10,000 nucleotides of DNA from Actinidia chinensis. Taxonomy: Eukaryota > Streptophyta > Magnoliopsida > Ericales > Actinidiaceae. This document shows positions 1 through 7,747 of the stretch, one piece after another. The translations under genes and the position numbers were made by a program. The notes beneath the pieces were generated by a model. That model worked only from the letters and a program-made list of their open reading frames with translations. It did not search any database and was not told the origin of the DNA. Numbering within the stretch: position 1 is the stretch's first letter; each line of letters opens with the position of its first letter. The stretch lies in contig CM018906.1 of assembly GCA_009663005.1 (NCBI GenBank), positions 20,960,736 to 20,970,735 on the forward strand, written 5' to 3'.

Positions 1-220
1 TCAAACCATATAACGCCATGTTTTTACTTCAAAATCATTGTTCGTATTTTAGCCATAACTTGTTCATACGAAAATATTTTGAATCGATTCAAGTGTCTTG
101 GATAGCTATTTCAAATACCTACAAATTTGCTTCTAATAGCATTTTTCAAATTCCAATATTAGATGGCCCAAAACAGGGTTCGAAATTTAGACAGAAAAGC
201 TGAGTTCTCAGTTTTTTCCA

Positions 221-356
221 GTTCAACCGGTTGAACTTTTTCTTAACCGGTTGAACTATTTTTTTTAAGCTATTGATCATGCTCAATCGATTGAGTTTTT
301 TTCTCTCAACCGGTTGCACGTTTTTCTCAATCGTTGCATTTTCTCAACCGGTTGAA
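221..356. repeat. Cluster of AACCGGTT-type palindromic words
   Basis: Six short words recur within about 136 bases, separated by T-rich spacers. They are a perfect 16-base palindrome GTTCAACCGGTTGAAC at 221-236; TTAACCGGTTGAAC at 243-256; CTCAATCGATTGAG at 282-295 (perfect, with an ATCGAT core); a CAACCGGTTG core at 307-316; a half-decayed CTCAATCGTTGCA at 327-339; and CAACCGGTTG at 345-354. The repetition is directly visible. The role is unknown. Possible explanations are binding sites for a dimeric protein, a source of structured RNA, or simple local amplification. Confidence 0.85.
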
Positions 357-768
357 ATTTCACAAAACTATTTTTTGATAACCAAAACATCCATGGTTAG
401 CCTATACCTTATTAAATAAACTTATTACATTTAAACACTTAAGTAAAAGTCTTTATACTAATTGTGTTATAAATGAATGTATAGGAATCAATCCAACTAA
501 CCAAAGATTAGACAACGAGTGTAGTACAACACATGCGCAAATGAGTAAGTAACCTTATCTCTAAAATAGAGTAATTATTCTTTTATCTATATTTACGAAT
601 GAATTATGATACATTATGCAAATCCAAATCCATGGGCTTAGATGAGAATCTTTCGAAAAGATTTGTATGTTATTTTAAATGCCTATGTACCATTATATTT
701 CTACCTTTCGGGAGAGATACTCGACGGCAATACCCTGACTCAGGGGTGTGGAAAATCATGTTTATTAA

Positions 769-866
769 ACCCGACTAAGACGGGAGGTCCATAGTGCATA
801 ATGTATTTTTCAAGAATTATATTACTTAAGCAAGATGGTCATTTATACATATGATACCCGACTAAG
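769..866. repeat. Direct repeat of CCCGACTAAG in LTR A
   Basis: The 11-base word ACCCGACTAAG occurs at 769-779 and again at 856-866, each followed by a G-rich stretch (ACGGGAGG and GGCGG). It lies between the donor-like and acceptor-like sites of LTR A. LTR B has a comparable block of CCGAACGG repeats at the same relative place (5535-5625), so this is probably a decayed tandem repeat of the LTR. Confidence 0.6.
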
Positions 867-1299
867 GGCGGTACATGTTCAGCATGAATTTTGATCAATT
901 ATTTCGAAAGAACACATATTTCTATTATGCTATGTTATGCTGACACGATTTTGGATAATTTGCTTTGAGGTTGTATGAGGTGATAGATATCTTTTGGTGA
1001 CTTGATTCTTTCTTTACTGAAGGATGGGATTGGTTATTCAATTTTGATTAATTTCCTGTAGTTGAATCGGTGACACATTTTTTTTTATCGTCCTTGTTCA
1101 GGTTGTTATAGGACATACTGCTTTATATTCTTTCAAGTAGTCATGTATTCTTGGATATAGACTTTGAACAATATTGATCTATGGTTCAATTCCTACTATT
1201 AGAGGTGATAATAAGATAATTCCAAACGAGATAATCGATGTACTACCGAGTATTAAGGAAAAATGACTATGTAGACGTATAATAACAATTGTATAAATT

Positions 1300-1494
1300 G
1301 TCTCCTTATTTAGTGTCGCTGGAGTCTCGCAAAGCGAGGAATTTTGAGCAAGGTTGTCGATAGAATATTTGAGTTTTAGAATAGATAATTGGGGTATAGT
1401 ATAGATTAGACCACGGGGCCAATGAAAAATTTTTATGAGTAGTCCTCATTAATAAGTACAAGTTGCAACAGAACAGTTTGCATTATATATATAT

Positions 1495-1527
<33 letters not shown>

Positions 1528-1890
1528 ATAGGTATACATTAGATGATCTTACAAACGTTCCTTAGTTGGAAGAAACCGCGAAAGGCACAAACTAATGACG
1601 TTGAGAATGTGAGAAAGTATTATGAAGACATGATTGCATGCTAATTAAGGAAAATTGAGATGGGCTTACAAATATTTATCCCACAAAGTGTTTTAAGGTT
1701 TATATACGAGTAGTCAAATTTTCATTAAATATAGCATTGGGACCATTTGGGGACAATTTGATAAAATTAGAATGTACAAGAAGATTAGTGGCCCCTGCGC
1801 AAGGATGACACACACAATCGAGAAATGACCACCAAATCAGTATTGATATAAGTTAGGCTAGGAACGAAAATTTTGAGAGGGTAAGTTTAT
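1300..1890. other. Unassigned internal retroelement sequence
   Basis: AT-rich DNA between LTR A and the first recognisable pol motif. I see no ORF, no aspartic-protease signature and no Gag zinc knuckle on either strand. A full Tekay-type element would need well over 1 kb of gag and protease sequence upstream of reverse transcriptase. That part is therefore either deleted, or decayed beyond recognition within these 590 bases, which include the AT microsatellite. Confidence 0.4.
1483..1530. repeat. AT dinucleotide microsatellite
   Basis: An interrupted (TA)n run of about 48 bases lies between LTR A and the pol remnant. The interruptions are extra T or A residues. It has no coding meaning and is a likely length polymorphism. 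Confidence 0.9.
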
Positions 1891-3755
1891 GACCCCATAC
1901 ACGTGACTAATCATTATCCTTAACTATGACCAAATTCTTAGCTTAAAGTCATTCCATTCGTATGAGTGTTACGCCAGAATCATACGTGGAAGAATATTTA
2001 TGAATATGCCAATACCCGAGATCCTATTTAAGACATTTATTAGAGAATTGAGTTGAATAAACGAGTTATACTGCTTGTCTTTAGTAATAGAGTGAGTGGT
2101 TTGAGGAGTTTAAAACTATTCGCCTAAGGTATGTATCTAAAAGTATTATCAGAATGCACAACAAAGCATAGTAGAATACTTGAGTACCAAATTGGGAAAG
2201 TACAGAACCAAATTTGAAGAAACCAACCGATTTTACATCACAGTACAGTGGTTTTGTTTAAGTCTTTATCTTCATTTTCGTGGAGTCATCTAGCCAGACT
2301 ATCGGTGAAGTCTGATTTGTTTGGTTGACATCAGTTGGGGCAACCATGTTTGTTTGGCTTGCCATTGAGGGGCAGTAGAGCAGTCGCAATACAAGGGTCA
2401 ACCCCATTATTAATTACATGAATAGTCATAGGTTAGGAGACACCTACTATTTAGTAAAGGGTCAAGTGACAATTGTCGATGCACAGGATTAATTATAGTT
2501 ATGACATGAAGATTGTGGTCACCATGGTATAATTCCACTGAGTTATTAGGAAATAGATTCATAATTAAGAAATTAGAGTGCTGATTCCAATCTTGTCAGG
2601 TATATTAATTGTCTCTCAATTTAACTACTTGAGTTATTGTTCTCATGACTGAATTATAAGAAATCTTGATATGATTCTATTCTATATAGAAGCTCAAACC
2701 TTCAAGTATTGGAGAATTTTATGAGTAGATGGTGTAGAATTGTTACCTAACCGTAACGAAAGAATATTATTAGAGTGATTGCCCCATAAGCGTGCTGAGA
2801 TGGCAAATATCATTATTTATAATATTGTGTGTGTTTGAAAAAACACGGATAGCTTTAAGAGTCCAATTGTAAGTATTGAACCATATGTAAAAACTCAAAA
2901 TTTAGGAGACGGATCACATGAAATCTTAGAATCCTATTATTTTACGAGATCGATGTGGAGTAACATTGAGTTTCGATTAGCCACCAACTTTTAACGTTAG
3001 ATTTACCCCATGGTATTGAATTGTGGTTAAGATGTATGTGTAAATTCAACTAAATCCGTAGATTAAAGATATATGATCATTTTATATATTTTTCCTTAGT
3101 TACCTAGTAGTTGAACGTTTATAATAATTATAATTCCATATTGGATGTTGTGACCCGTAGAGAAAGTTGATCTTAATGGAACGATTGCGTCTTTAAAGAG
3201 AGACCCCACATATTTTTTTTGTACTGTATGATGAAATTTATGTAACATCTTTTTAGAAGACAAATAAAACTATCCCTTGTGTTAATGCTACTACTGGGCC
3301 AATTTCGTTCTCTTATTTTTTGAAGATGTAAATGGACCATTGAATAGTCAAGACCTATTATAATGTTCTCCTTAATTAGGGATCCTAAGGGTTGGGAACA
3401 AATGAGTACCATTTTAGTTGATCTTGATACTGTGACTTGATCTATGAGTACTACGGAGTTGACAGATCTTTTCAGAAGGAAGAAAATGCTTTACATAATG
3501 AACCATATATTTTTTAAGAGTTTATCATGGATTAAGAAGTCCTAAAATTATAGACTAAGGATTAGAGTATGATTGAAGTGCAATTTGCCTTAGCAATCGC
3601 AAAGGTAAGTTGGAGGCTCAATATCCGATAATCGATAATACTTGGTGTTGAACACGAAATTCTTGTTATGGTCCGAGTAATTAGACTTTAGATTCAAAAT
3701 TTTAGAAAATTGTGTGAGAAAGATTTTGGAGAATTTTGATGTGAACTCTAATTGA
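1890..3755 (+). pseudogene. Decayed pol (RT, RNase H, integrase tail) of a Tekay/Del-like chromovirus
   Basis: This is the relic of a Ty3/gypsy pol polyprotein, which in live elements copies RNA to DNA (RT), degrades the RNA (RNase H) and inserts the copy (integrase). By eye, 1956-1976 reads IRMSVTP, matching the RT motif FIRPSVSPWGAP. Positions 2042-2061 match RELNK. Around 2200-2260 there are remnants of FRTKFGHYEF and MPFGLT. About 2328-2350 aligns with the FIDDI catalytic region. The spacing fits: about 195 bases from RELNK to MPFGLT and about 90 from there to FIDD. In RNase H, 2464-2510 matches SRQLKxHExNYxTHDLEL, and one frame at 2670-2729 begins YDSILY and ends SR, as in the usual SILYHPGKANVVADALSR. 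At 3655-3755 remnants of VKVLWSNHxxEEATWE are followed by a stop about 180 bases before the polypurine tract. The FIDD-to-RNase H gap is some 380 bases too short, and the integrase core at 2735-3600 is not recognisable. There are many stops and frameshifts, so no product is possible. Confidence 0.72.
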
Positions 3756-3933
3756 TACGATCGTTTGCTTGAATGCGGAGCATTGGAAGGTAAGACTCTT
3801 TATTTCTAAATAAAAGTTCTTTTTGGTACAAACCATATTTCATAGTTAAATTACAGAGAATAGATCGGTTGAATCATGATGTAGTAAACCAATAAAACGT
3901 AGCGACAATTTGGGGGACCAAAACTTATTTTTT

Positions 3934-3945
3934 AGGAGGGAAGAA
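3934..3945 (+). other. Polypurine tract of the LTR B element
   Basis: The all-purine string AGGAGGGAAGAA directly precedes the TG of LTR B. Retrotransposons use this tract as the primer for plus-strand DNA synthesis, and it normally abuts the 3' LTR. Its position shows that LTR B is a 3' LTR and that the pol relic to its left belongs to the same element. Confidence 0.85.
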
Positions 3946-4105
3946 TGTAACACCCGAACCCGTAATTTTCTTTTTAATAAGTAAATTATGACTTGTATGA
4001 TAAGTTAAGTGAGTAATTAGAAGTTTACGGACCTAAAAGGGACAATAAGTGGATAGAAGTCTTCAAAATCTTGAAATTAAAAAATGCTGCTTAGTTTTCT
4101 TCTTT

Positions 4106-4173
4106 ACGTTTGAAATGCTAGGAAGGACGTTTGAACACAGGTGTGTTCGAACGCTAAAATAGACGTTCAAATG
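4106..4173. repeat. TTCGAA-type palindromic words in LTR B upstream of the TATA box
   Basis: Four related words are spaced by 6 to 20 bases: ACGTTTGAAATGC (4107-4119), ACGTTTGAACAC (4127-4138), GTGTTCGAACGCT (4143-4155) and GACGTTCAAATG (4162-4173). They lie 140 to 210 bases upstream of the TATA box. The same word family fills the cluster in LTR C. The function is unknown; an upstream promoter position makes a binding-site role possible. Confidence 0.75.
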
Positions 4174-4193
4174 ATAACAGAGTATAACCGAAT

Positions 4194-4275
4194 AAAAAGA
4201 AAAGAACAAAAAAGAAAGAACATAAAAGAAAAGAAAAATAAAAGGAAAAAAAAAGAAGGTGGAGCAAAGATGAAA
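4194..4275 (+). repeat. Purine-rich low-complexity tract
   Basis: About 80 bases are almost entirely A and G with a few C and T interruptions, on the strand carrying the LTR. It sits just upstream of the TATA box. It explains the lysine/arginine-rich short ORF on this strand and the phenylalanine-rich ORF on the other, neither of which is a gene. Confidence 0.85.
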
Positions 4276-4314
4276 AGGAAAGGAGGGCCCATGGGATATT
4301 CCCTGTGTCTTGGT

Positions 4315-4320
4315 TATAAA
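4315..4320 (+). promoter_or_regulatory. Probable TATA box of LTR B
   Basis: TATAAA in the context TGGTTATAAACACACA lies about 370 bases into the LTR. It is followed by CA-rich and then GA-rich sequence, a typical plant transcript leader. By analogy transcription would start near 4345-4350, making 3946 to about 4345 the U3 part. The element's RNA would start here, though this copy cannot encode proteins. Confidence 0.65.
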
Positions 4321-4359
4321 CACACATATACTCACCACACCCACATCCATATACGGATA

Positions 4360-4376
4360 TATAGAGAGAGAGAGAA
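4360..4376. repeat. Short (GA)n microsatellite
   Basis: A run of six to seven GA units, preceded by TATATA, lies in the presumed transcript leader of LTR B. Confidence 0.85.
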
Positions 4377-4833
4377 GGAATAAGAGAAGAAAATCAAGTG
4401 AAGGAAAGAGAGAAAACTTTTGAAGTCAATCTAAGCGATGAAGACTTCATCAAGCTCCAAAGGGTGATAATTGATATATGCATAGTATATGTGTATTTAG
4501 TATGAGGAATTCTTGGGTTTTGCCTTAGATGCCGTTGGAGGTTAAATGTTGAGTTTGAAAGACTCTCTTTAGACCCAATTGATGTACATTAAAGGTTAAA
4601 AACCCCCATTAAGAGAAATTGAGTTTTTTGTTACAAAACTCCCAATTTTCATGAGTAGGGTTTTGAAAGTTTAAATCTTAGATTTCTTGATTCCTTGGTT
4701 ATTTTCTTCTCTATTGAGTTATGTTATCCCTTTTAGTGAGTATTTAAACTATAGAAACCTGATAAAGATTGGTTTTTGATGTGGAGTTGAAAGGTGACAT
4801 GAGACGATGAAATTCGAACCAAAGAAATCGCCC

Positions 4834-4970
4834 GCCGTTCCAACGCCTGTTTAAAGCCGTTCCAACGCTAAGTCCTGTGGTAAAAAGTTAGTCCGAAACT
4901 TCCAAGCCCGTTGGAAGCCTTTCCCAATGCGAATCCTTTCCCACGCCCCGTTTGGAAGGGTTCCAACGCC
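4834..4970. repeat. CGTTCCAACG / CGTTGGAAG word cluster in LTR B
   Basis: The words CGTTCCAACG (4836-4845 and 4858-4867), CTTCCAAG (near 4899), CGTTGGAAG (4909-4917), CGTTTGGAAG (4949-4958) and GTTCCAACGCC (4960-4970) recur. Both orientations are present, so the cluster can fold on itself. It follows the anchor segment 4778-4828 (GGAGTTGAAAGG, then TTCGAACCAAA), which also precedes the TTCGAA cluster of LTR C on the opposite strand. In two LTRs the same place is thus filled with different words. Confidence 0.8.
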
Positions 4971-5502
4971 TAGACCTAATTGCGTAAGCTTGGAAATTTC
5001 AATGAAAATTACTGGGGTTGTCCGTAAGTGTCCCCCACCTTAGATAAATGTGACCTTTAGCCATGAATGATCAACTTAATGACTCTCGGACCTAATCATG
5101 GGAGTTTCGTCCTAGGGTAAATATTTGCCCTTGAGAAGGAAACTTTTAGTCGAATTGGGAAGTCCACGTTAGCTTAAATTCGTTTAAGTTTATGTTTATC
5201 GATTCGCATGCTGATGGTTTACTACCTTATTGTTGGACGCCGTGTTTGGCAACCAAACAAGGGAATCAGGTGAGTGACCACGATATCATGAACAAAATTA
5301 CGTATTTTTAAAATATTTTTATACATATTATTGTATATTAAATTGTTTTTCATGATTTCAATGCATAAGGATATGTCACCATATAATGCCCACGTCTTTT
5401 CAAATTATATGTTATTTTTTATGCGATATAATGAAACCCATGGATGTTTTGTTTCCTGACAAATGGAATATTTTCAAACGAATAATGCATGTGAGCTCGG
5501 GG

Positions 5503-5516
5503 CCCCCCATGGGGGG
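5503..5516. repeat. Perfect 14-base GC palindrome CCCCCCATGGGGGG
   Basis: A six-C arm, an AT centre and a six-G arm form a perfect self-complementary site. It lies just upstream of the tandem repeat within the candidate intron and stands out from the AT-rich surroundings. Other palindromes in this LTR use different cores. Confidence 0.85.
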
Positions 5517-5534
5517 ATTTAATCTAACCTAATA

Positions 5535-5625
5535 GTCCGAACGGTAAGAGTGGGGAACGTTAATAAGTTTCACTTTACATCGTCCGAACGGGGAGTGGGG
5601 GACTAAAATAAGTCTCACTCTATAA
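5535..5625. repeat. Two-copy tandem repeat (GTCCGAACGG units) in LTR B
   Basis: Unit one starts GTCCGAACGG at 5535 and unit two at 5582. Both continue with a GAGTGGGG element and an AATAAGTxTCACT element, giving two imperfect copies about 45 bases long. LTR A has a matching repeated block at 769-866, so this is a conserved architectural element of these LTRs. Its function is unknown. Confidence 0.75.
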
Positions 5626-6624
5626 TTGAGATATCTCAGGCCTAAAGAGCCACCCGACCTATATGGTTACCATGTCCCTGTAATACCGAGTGTTTACACT
5701 TTTTAGCTATGTATGATTTTGAAGCATGTGATTTTCCATTATGCAAGTTTAAATATATGAAAAGTTATGTTTCAAGAAAAGCTATGTTATGCGCAATTTT
5801 TACGATGATGATATATTGTATGACATGTAATAATCCATGGTAATTTTAACGTCATGCATTGATGTTATTCACTAGTTTTTAGCTTACTTTTTCGAAAACC
5901 TTTTCAGGAAGCCCAATCGAGAGCATATAAGAAGTGAAGCATAGATTGTAGTTTTGGTAGGCCCAAGGGATATTGTTATGTTGATGGACTAATCCTGAAT
6001 TATGTAATGAACATGCCATAATACACATTTCAATTAAGTTGGCCTTATTATGTATGTAAAGTTTACAATTAGGCACAGCTCTGTATTTACTGTTTGGATT
6101 GACCTTTATTATTTTCCAGTTAAGACGTTTTCGCGAAAAAACTTATTCATTTTAAAATGGTCTGCACAGGTTTACGGTAAGTTGGCCTTGCGGCAAGCCA
6201 TCGCCATCACGCTCCCACGATCCGTATAGTCCGGGTTGCCGGGCGTGACATTGTCACCACACACACTGCAATAAATTCATGCTTGAGGTTGCCTCGAAGG
6301 TCCTTCTCCTTCCTTAGCCCCTGTTAGTCATAAATTTTTCAGTACTTGTGTGTAATGTATAACTGATTAGCGACGATGATATGAACTATTTACACATGCT
6401 CGTCTACAACTCCTATTAGGTTAACAACGATATAGTCACTCCCAATACAATGCATCAATGTGTTGCATTAAAATTATACAACGTAGACCAAGGTGATTAC
6501 AAGAGTTATTAAGGCAACATACGAAGTCCCCATATAATGCAACAATGTGGTGTTTCAATGAAATGCAAAATAATCCTAGGCATTCTTAGAGTTTTAAACC
6601 AGTACCATCCCAAATTACTGCTGC

Positions 6625-6865
6625 CATTCGAACACCCCCACAAAAGTTCTGGCGTTCGAACGCCCCATTCGAAAGTCCAGAGGCTCATTTTTTCCAATTT
6701 AGCCTAGCGTTCGAACACTCTGTGGCAGAGTTCGAATGCCCCATAAATGGCTTGGCGTTCGAACACCCCATTCGAAAGTCCTGCAACCAACTTGCTTCTA
6801 ATTTGCCTAGCGTTTGAATGCTTTATGCAGGCATTCGAATGCCTTGTATTTTTTTTGGTTCGAAG
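6625..6865. repeat. TTCGAA palindrome cluster in LTR C
   Basis: About ten words built on TTCGAA occur in 240 bases. They include the perfect 14-base palindromes GGCGTTCGAACGCC (6651-6664) and GGCATTCGAATGCC (6830-6843). Others are ATTCGAACACC (near 6627), CATTCGAAAG (6666 and 6768), GCGTTCGAACA (6707 and 6755), GTTCGAATGCC (6730) and a mutated GCGTTTGAATGC (6810-6821). The flanking bases repeat too, with alternating CGTTCGAACG and CATTCGAATG variants. A longer unit containing GGCGTTCGAACxCCCCATTCGAAAGTCC occurs at about 6651 and 6754, so part of the array arose by duplication. Confidence 0.88.
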
Positions 6866-7149
6866 TTGATCTCTCCTAGCTCAAGCCTTTCAACTCCAAA
6901 TCCTTTCCACATACTTCTAAACACTCCCTCAAATGGTCTAAAGCTGGTAAATGATATGAGAACACATGACATGATTTAGTACTTTAAAACACACAACCAT
7001 GCCATGATTTAGGTTTCTTCCATGGAAACCTTCATCTTCTTCCTCCTCCTCCATCTTCTTTCCATTTTCATGATTATGCATAACACACACATGCTAGAAT
7101 GTAAACTATGACGTAAAACCAGCTTAATTTTACCTATTGGAATGAACTC

Positions 7150-7275
7150 AATATGAATTCAAGTTTTTCCCCCTTTCAATTCTCCTTCTCTCCTCTCTTT
7201 TTCTTCGTTTCTTTTTCTCTTCTTTCCTCACCTTCAAGAGGCAGCACTCAATTCTCTCTCTCCTCTCCTTTTGGC
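7150..7275. repeat. CT-rich low-complexity tract (GA-rich leader of LTR C)
   Basis: The + strand is dominated by CTTTTTCC and CTCTCTCC runs; the complement is a purine-rich leader like that of LTR B (4360-4420). A weaker CA-rich stretch follows at 7320-7412. The 89-codon frame over this region is rich in serine, phenylalanine and threonine because of these runs. Confidence 0.75.
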
Positions 7276-7747
7276 AGCCATAATAGAACAAAGTATATCT
7301 ATTTTACTTGCGTGGCACCCTCACAATATACACCACATATACCCCTCCCCTCCGCACACACACTAACACACTTTACACACTTAAGCACATCCTACACACT
7401 CACACACACCAGCACCCAATAATCCCTTTTTTAGTATAATTAATCTCATTTAGGCAATTAATCGTGATACTAAATTAACATGCTGGATTAATTAAGCTAT
7501 TTAAACATAGTTTTAAGCTACTTACTCACACAATAATCACCCCTAATCAAGCTTAAAAATATAAAATTCTCTCTAATTCACCCTCATTAACTATGTAATT
7601 AGCAACACAATTAGTCTATTCAACTTATCTACATGCATGCTTTTATGCGACTTATACAATTTAGGGTTTAGTGCTCATAAAAAAACCCTTGAAAAGTGCT
7701 TGCAAAAAAAAAAAAACACTATTTTAATTTAAGGTTTTGTTGCCTTC

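Larger units (their letters stand above)
1..1300 (+). mobile_element. LTR A: 3' part of a Ty3/gypsy-type LTR, left end outside window
   Basis: This is non-coding sequence with the same order of landmarks as the complete LTR at 3946-6250. A cluster of short palindromic words (221-356) comes first, then a splice-donor-like GTAAGT (545-550), then a block with a repeated CCCGACTAAG word (769-779 and 856-866), then acceptor-like pyrimidine-AG sites near 1061 and 1101. No ORF of note lies inside; the 61-codon frame at 18-203 has no recognisable content. Apart from this layout it does not visibly match LTR B, so it is probably an LTR of a different family or subfamily rather than the 5' partner of LTR B. 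Its right boundary is uncertain, somewhere in about 1100-1450; I see no clean TG...CA terminus or primer-binding site. A degenerate string near 1390 is only loosely like an initiator-Met primer site. The orientation is inferred from the shared layout with LTR B. Confidence 0.5.
5270..5907 (+). other. Candidate intron inside LTR B
   Basis: CAG|GTGAGT at 5267-5275 is a perfect plant 5' splice-site consensus. CTTTTCAG|GAAG ending at 5907 is a good acceptor, preceded by a T-rich stretch (5876-5904). The 638-base interval is AT-rich, as plant introns are, apart from the GC-rich repeat block in its middle. In element RNA it would lie in the long leader or 3' end. Splicing is inferred from these signals only. 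Confidence 0.4.
3946..6250 (+). mobile_element. LTR B: complete 3' LTR of a Tekay-like Ty3/gypsy element
   Basis: The LTR begins TGTAACACCCGAACCCG and ends GGGTTGCCGGGCGTGACA. The first ten bases match the reverse complement of the last ten at eight positions, and the similarity continues through CCCG and AACCCG, giving an imperfect terminal inverted repeat with TG...CA ends. TGTAACACCC starts and GCGTGACA ends are familiar from plant Tekay/Del chromovirus LTRs, and a length of 2.3 kb suits that lineage. In order it contains: TTCGAA-type words (4106-4173), a purine-rich stretch (4194-4275), a TATA box (4315-4320), a (GA)n leader, a second word cluster (4834-4970), a candidate intron (5270-5907) and an internal tandem repeat (5535-5625). 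The lysine-rich 80-codon frame at 4141-4383 comes from the purine tract and is not a gene. A 5' partner LTR is not visible in the window. Confidence 0.85.
6252..7747 (-). mobile_element. LTR C: related LTR in inverted orientation, right end uncertain
   Basis: Read on the minus strand, this region follows part of the plan of LTR B. A TG-rich part (from 7320-7410) and TATA-like strings near 7325-7345 are followed by a GA-rich leader (7150-7275, CT-rich on the + strand). Then come GGAGTTGAAAGG and CTTCGAACCAAAA (6849-6904), a TTCGAA word cluster (6625-6865) and an end in GGTGACA, seen on the + strand as TGTCACC at 6252. The anchor shared with LTR B (4778-4828) shows common ancestry. No repeat block like 5535-5625 is visible. 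The minus-strand start is unclear: around 7735-7755 a purine string GAGGAAGG followed by CAACAAAACC faintly resembles a polypurine tract plus LTR start. It may be a solo LTR. Short frames at 6509-6697 (minus) and 7153-7422 (plus) are not genes. Confidence 0.6.

Noticed and set aside
2130..2160. Initiator-Met primer-binding site (a TATCAGA-like string near 2146)
   Set aside because: It falls within the RT remnant at the place expected for YHQ, so it is coding relic, not a primer site.
3173..3412. 79-codon minus frame
   Set aside because: It is antisense to the decayed pol interior and has no recognisable content; a chance frame.
4063..4350. 95-codon minus frame rich in phenylalanine, with membrane-like stretches
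   Set aside because: It is the complement of the same purine tract; the hydrophobic look comes from TTT/TTC codons of low-complexity DNA.
4141..4383. 80-codon + frame rich in lysine, arginine and glutamate
   Set aside because: It is the translation of the purine-rich tract and GA repeat of LTR B and spans the TATA box. No domain or splice context supports a protein.
5879..6076. 65-codon minus frame
   Set aside because: It lies inside the 3' part of LTR B, antisense, with no domain; a chance frame.
1..6250. LTR A and LTR B as the 5' and 3' LTRs of a single element
   Set aside because: They share a layout but not recognisable sequence or word family, and too little room is left for gag and protease. 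Different elements, or a rearranged pair, is more likely.
6625..6865. CRISPR-like spaced repeats
   Set aside because: The words are short palindromes with irregular spacing in plant LTR sequence. There are no uniform repeats or spacers and no cas genes.
7153..7422. 89-codon + frame, signal-peptide-like start and Ser/Thr/His-rich tail
   Set aside because: It comes from CT-rich and CA-rich simple sequence in the leader and promoter part of LTR C.
7661..7670. Telobox TTAGGGTTTA (also at 8813-8824) as interstitial telomere
   Set aside because: Single copies only, no tandem array; too short to mean more than chance or an ordinary promoter word.
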